Position numbers and translations under genes: made by a program
In this document: piece after piece, positions 5,380 to 5,615 of the stretch
Layout of the letters: each line of letters starts with the position of its first letter
How positions within the stretch are numbered: position 1 is the first letter of the stretch
The notes under the pieces: generated by a model
The model's input: the letters and a program-made list of their open reading frames with translations, nothing else
Told to the model about the DNA's origin: nothing
Database searches by the model: none
Assembly: GCA_030612385.1 (NCBI GenBank)
Contig: JAUWNZ010000093.1
Span: 1-5,615 of the forward strand
DNA length: 5,615 nt
Reading direction: 5' to 3'
Origin: Pseudomonadota bacterium
GTDB taxonomy: Bacteria; Desulfobacterota; Syntrophia; Syntrophales; JADFWA01

Positions 5380-5499
5380 GCCTAACGGCTGAACTCACCT
5401 GCCGCCAACACTGCGGGGCACTGACCTTAAATAACCACCTGCTTTGATGCGGAGCAGTGCATTGCAGGAATCGCAGCGCTGTTGGCGGTCTGGTTCCGG
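5380..5499 (-). repeat. attC of the upstream cassette, apparently split by an intron
   Basis: The closing core GTTAGGC (5380-5386) is intact. The hairpin arms CCGCCAACA-CTGCG (5402-5415) and CGCAG-CGC-TGTTGGCGG (5472-5488) pair over 14 bp, with a 3-nt bulge on one side, typical extrahelical bases of an attC. On the right the opening core should be RYYYAAC. What is found is AAC (5493-5495) at the expected distance from the stem, preceded by CCGG, which belongs to the group II intron 3' end. So the site keeps its stem and AAC but has lost the RYYY half to the intron. The gene of this cassette lies beyond the right edge. Confidence 0.75.
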
Positions 5500-5525
5500 G
5501 TAGAAGCACCGGTTACCCGGCGCTC
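5498..5525 (-). ncRNA. Group II intron domain VI with bulged branch-point A
   Basis: The minus strand forms an inner stem GCGCCGG-GTAA-CCGGTGC (5506-5523), 7 bp with a GNRA-type loop. An outer stem pairs GGGGGGA with TTCT-A-CCC. The single unpaired A (position 5501) is the expected lariat branch point, a few bases before the 3' splice site. G-rich linker bases join it to domain V as in other bacterial group II introns. Confidence 0.8.
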
Positions 5526-5533
5526 CCCCCACA

Positions 5534-5566
5534 GACCCGTACGTGAAGATTTCCCTCATACGGTTC
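5534..5566 (-). ncRNA. Group II intron domain V (catalytic hairpin)
   Basis: Read on the minus strand, GAACCGTAT pairs with GTACGGGTC with one mismatch. A two-base AC bulge and a short upper helix closed by a GAAA-containing loop follow. The bulge lies on the 3' side, which fixes the intron's sense strand as minus. The hairpin is about 33 nt, close to the usual length of 34 nt. Domain V is the most conserved ribozyme part and is the main evidence for the intron call. Confidence 0.88.
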
Positions 5567-5615
5567 CTCGGTAAACAAAGGCTTTCGCCTATGGATAACC
5601 AAACAGGCGACACCC

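Larger units (their letters stand above)
5496..5615 (-). mobile_element. Group II intron, 3' end (continues beyond right edge)
   Basis: On the minus strand the sequence runs from an unassigned domain IV-like part (5567-5615, with a GGC-GAAA-GCC hairpin) through domain V and domain VI to the attC. The intron-encoded reverse transcriptase, if present, would lie farther right. The 3' boundary is set only by the end of domain VI and the start of attC-like sequence, so it is uncertain by a few bases. Group IIC-attC introns are known to insert at the attC core, and the position fits that habit. The class itself cannot be settled from the 3' end alone. Confidence 0.8.

Noticed and set aside
5395..5613. 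72-residue open frame on the minus strand across the intron end
   Set aside because: It runs through domain V, domain VI and the attC hairpin, which are structural RNA/DNA elements; it shows no protein-like motif.

Overview
The window reads as part of an integron gene-cassette array carried on the minus strand. Four intact genes and one truncated gene all point leftward. Each is followed on its left by an imperfect palindrome of the attC type, with terminal core sites of the form RYYYAAC and GTTRRRY around a hairpin. No integrase gene or attI site lies in the window. The array would run from its attI end beyond the right edge toward the left. Cassette arrays of this kind, with one promoterless gene each and no functional operon logic, occur in environmental Gammaproteobacteria and related Gram-negative bacteria. 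The exact taxon cannot be fixed from this sequence.

Layout from right (upstream) to left (downstream). (1) 5496-5615: the 3' end of a group II intron (domains V and VI), which abuts and apparently splits the attC of an unseen upstream cassette (5380-5499). (2) 2718-5360: an 880-residue superfamily 2 helicase of YprA/MrfA type, followed by an unusually long composite attC region (2493-2723) built from nested perfect palindromes and three copies of a 13-bp GC-rich motif. (3) 1712-2467: a 251-residue protein with a C-terminal TIR-like (CAP12/PycTIR, PF10137-type) domain, followed by a compact 59-bp attC. (4) 1197-1610: a 137-residue PD-(D/E)XK-like nuclease candidate with a 121-bp attC. (5) 729-1013: a 94-residue Cys/His-rich protein with a 130-bp attC. 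(6) 450-569: the first half of a DUF4160-type gene, cut off by a cluster of 28-bp tandem repeats (349-442). (7) 174-268: an attC-like palindrome. (8) 1-173: AT-rich sequence without a recognisable gene.

Three of the four intact genes (TIR-like effector, SF2 helicase, PD-(D/E)XK-like nuclease) belong to families found repeatedly in phage-defence systems. The simplest reading is a stretch of cassette array enriched in defence-like functions. Each cassette would be a separate unit, not a subunit of one machine. That function is inferred from family membership and nothing in the sequence proves it. The most unusual DNA-level features are the composite attC after the helicase gene and the group II intron that meets an attC core site in the same orientation as the cassettes.
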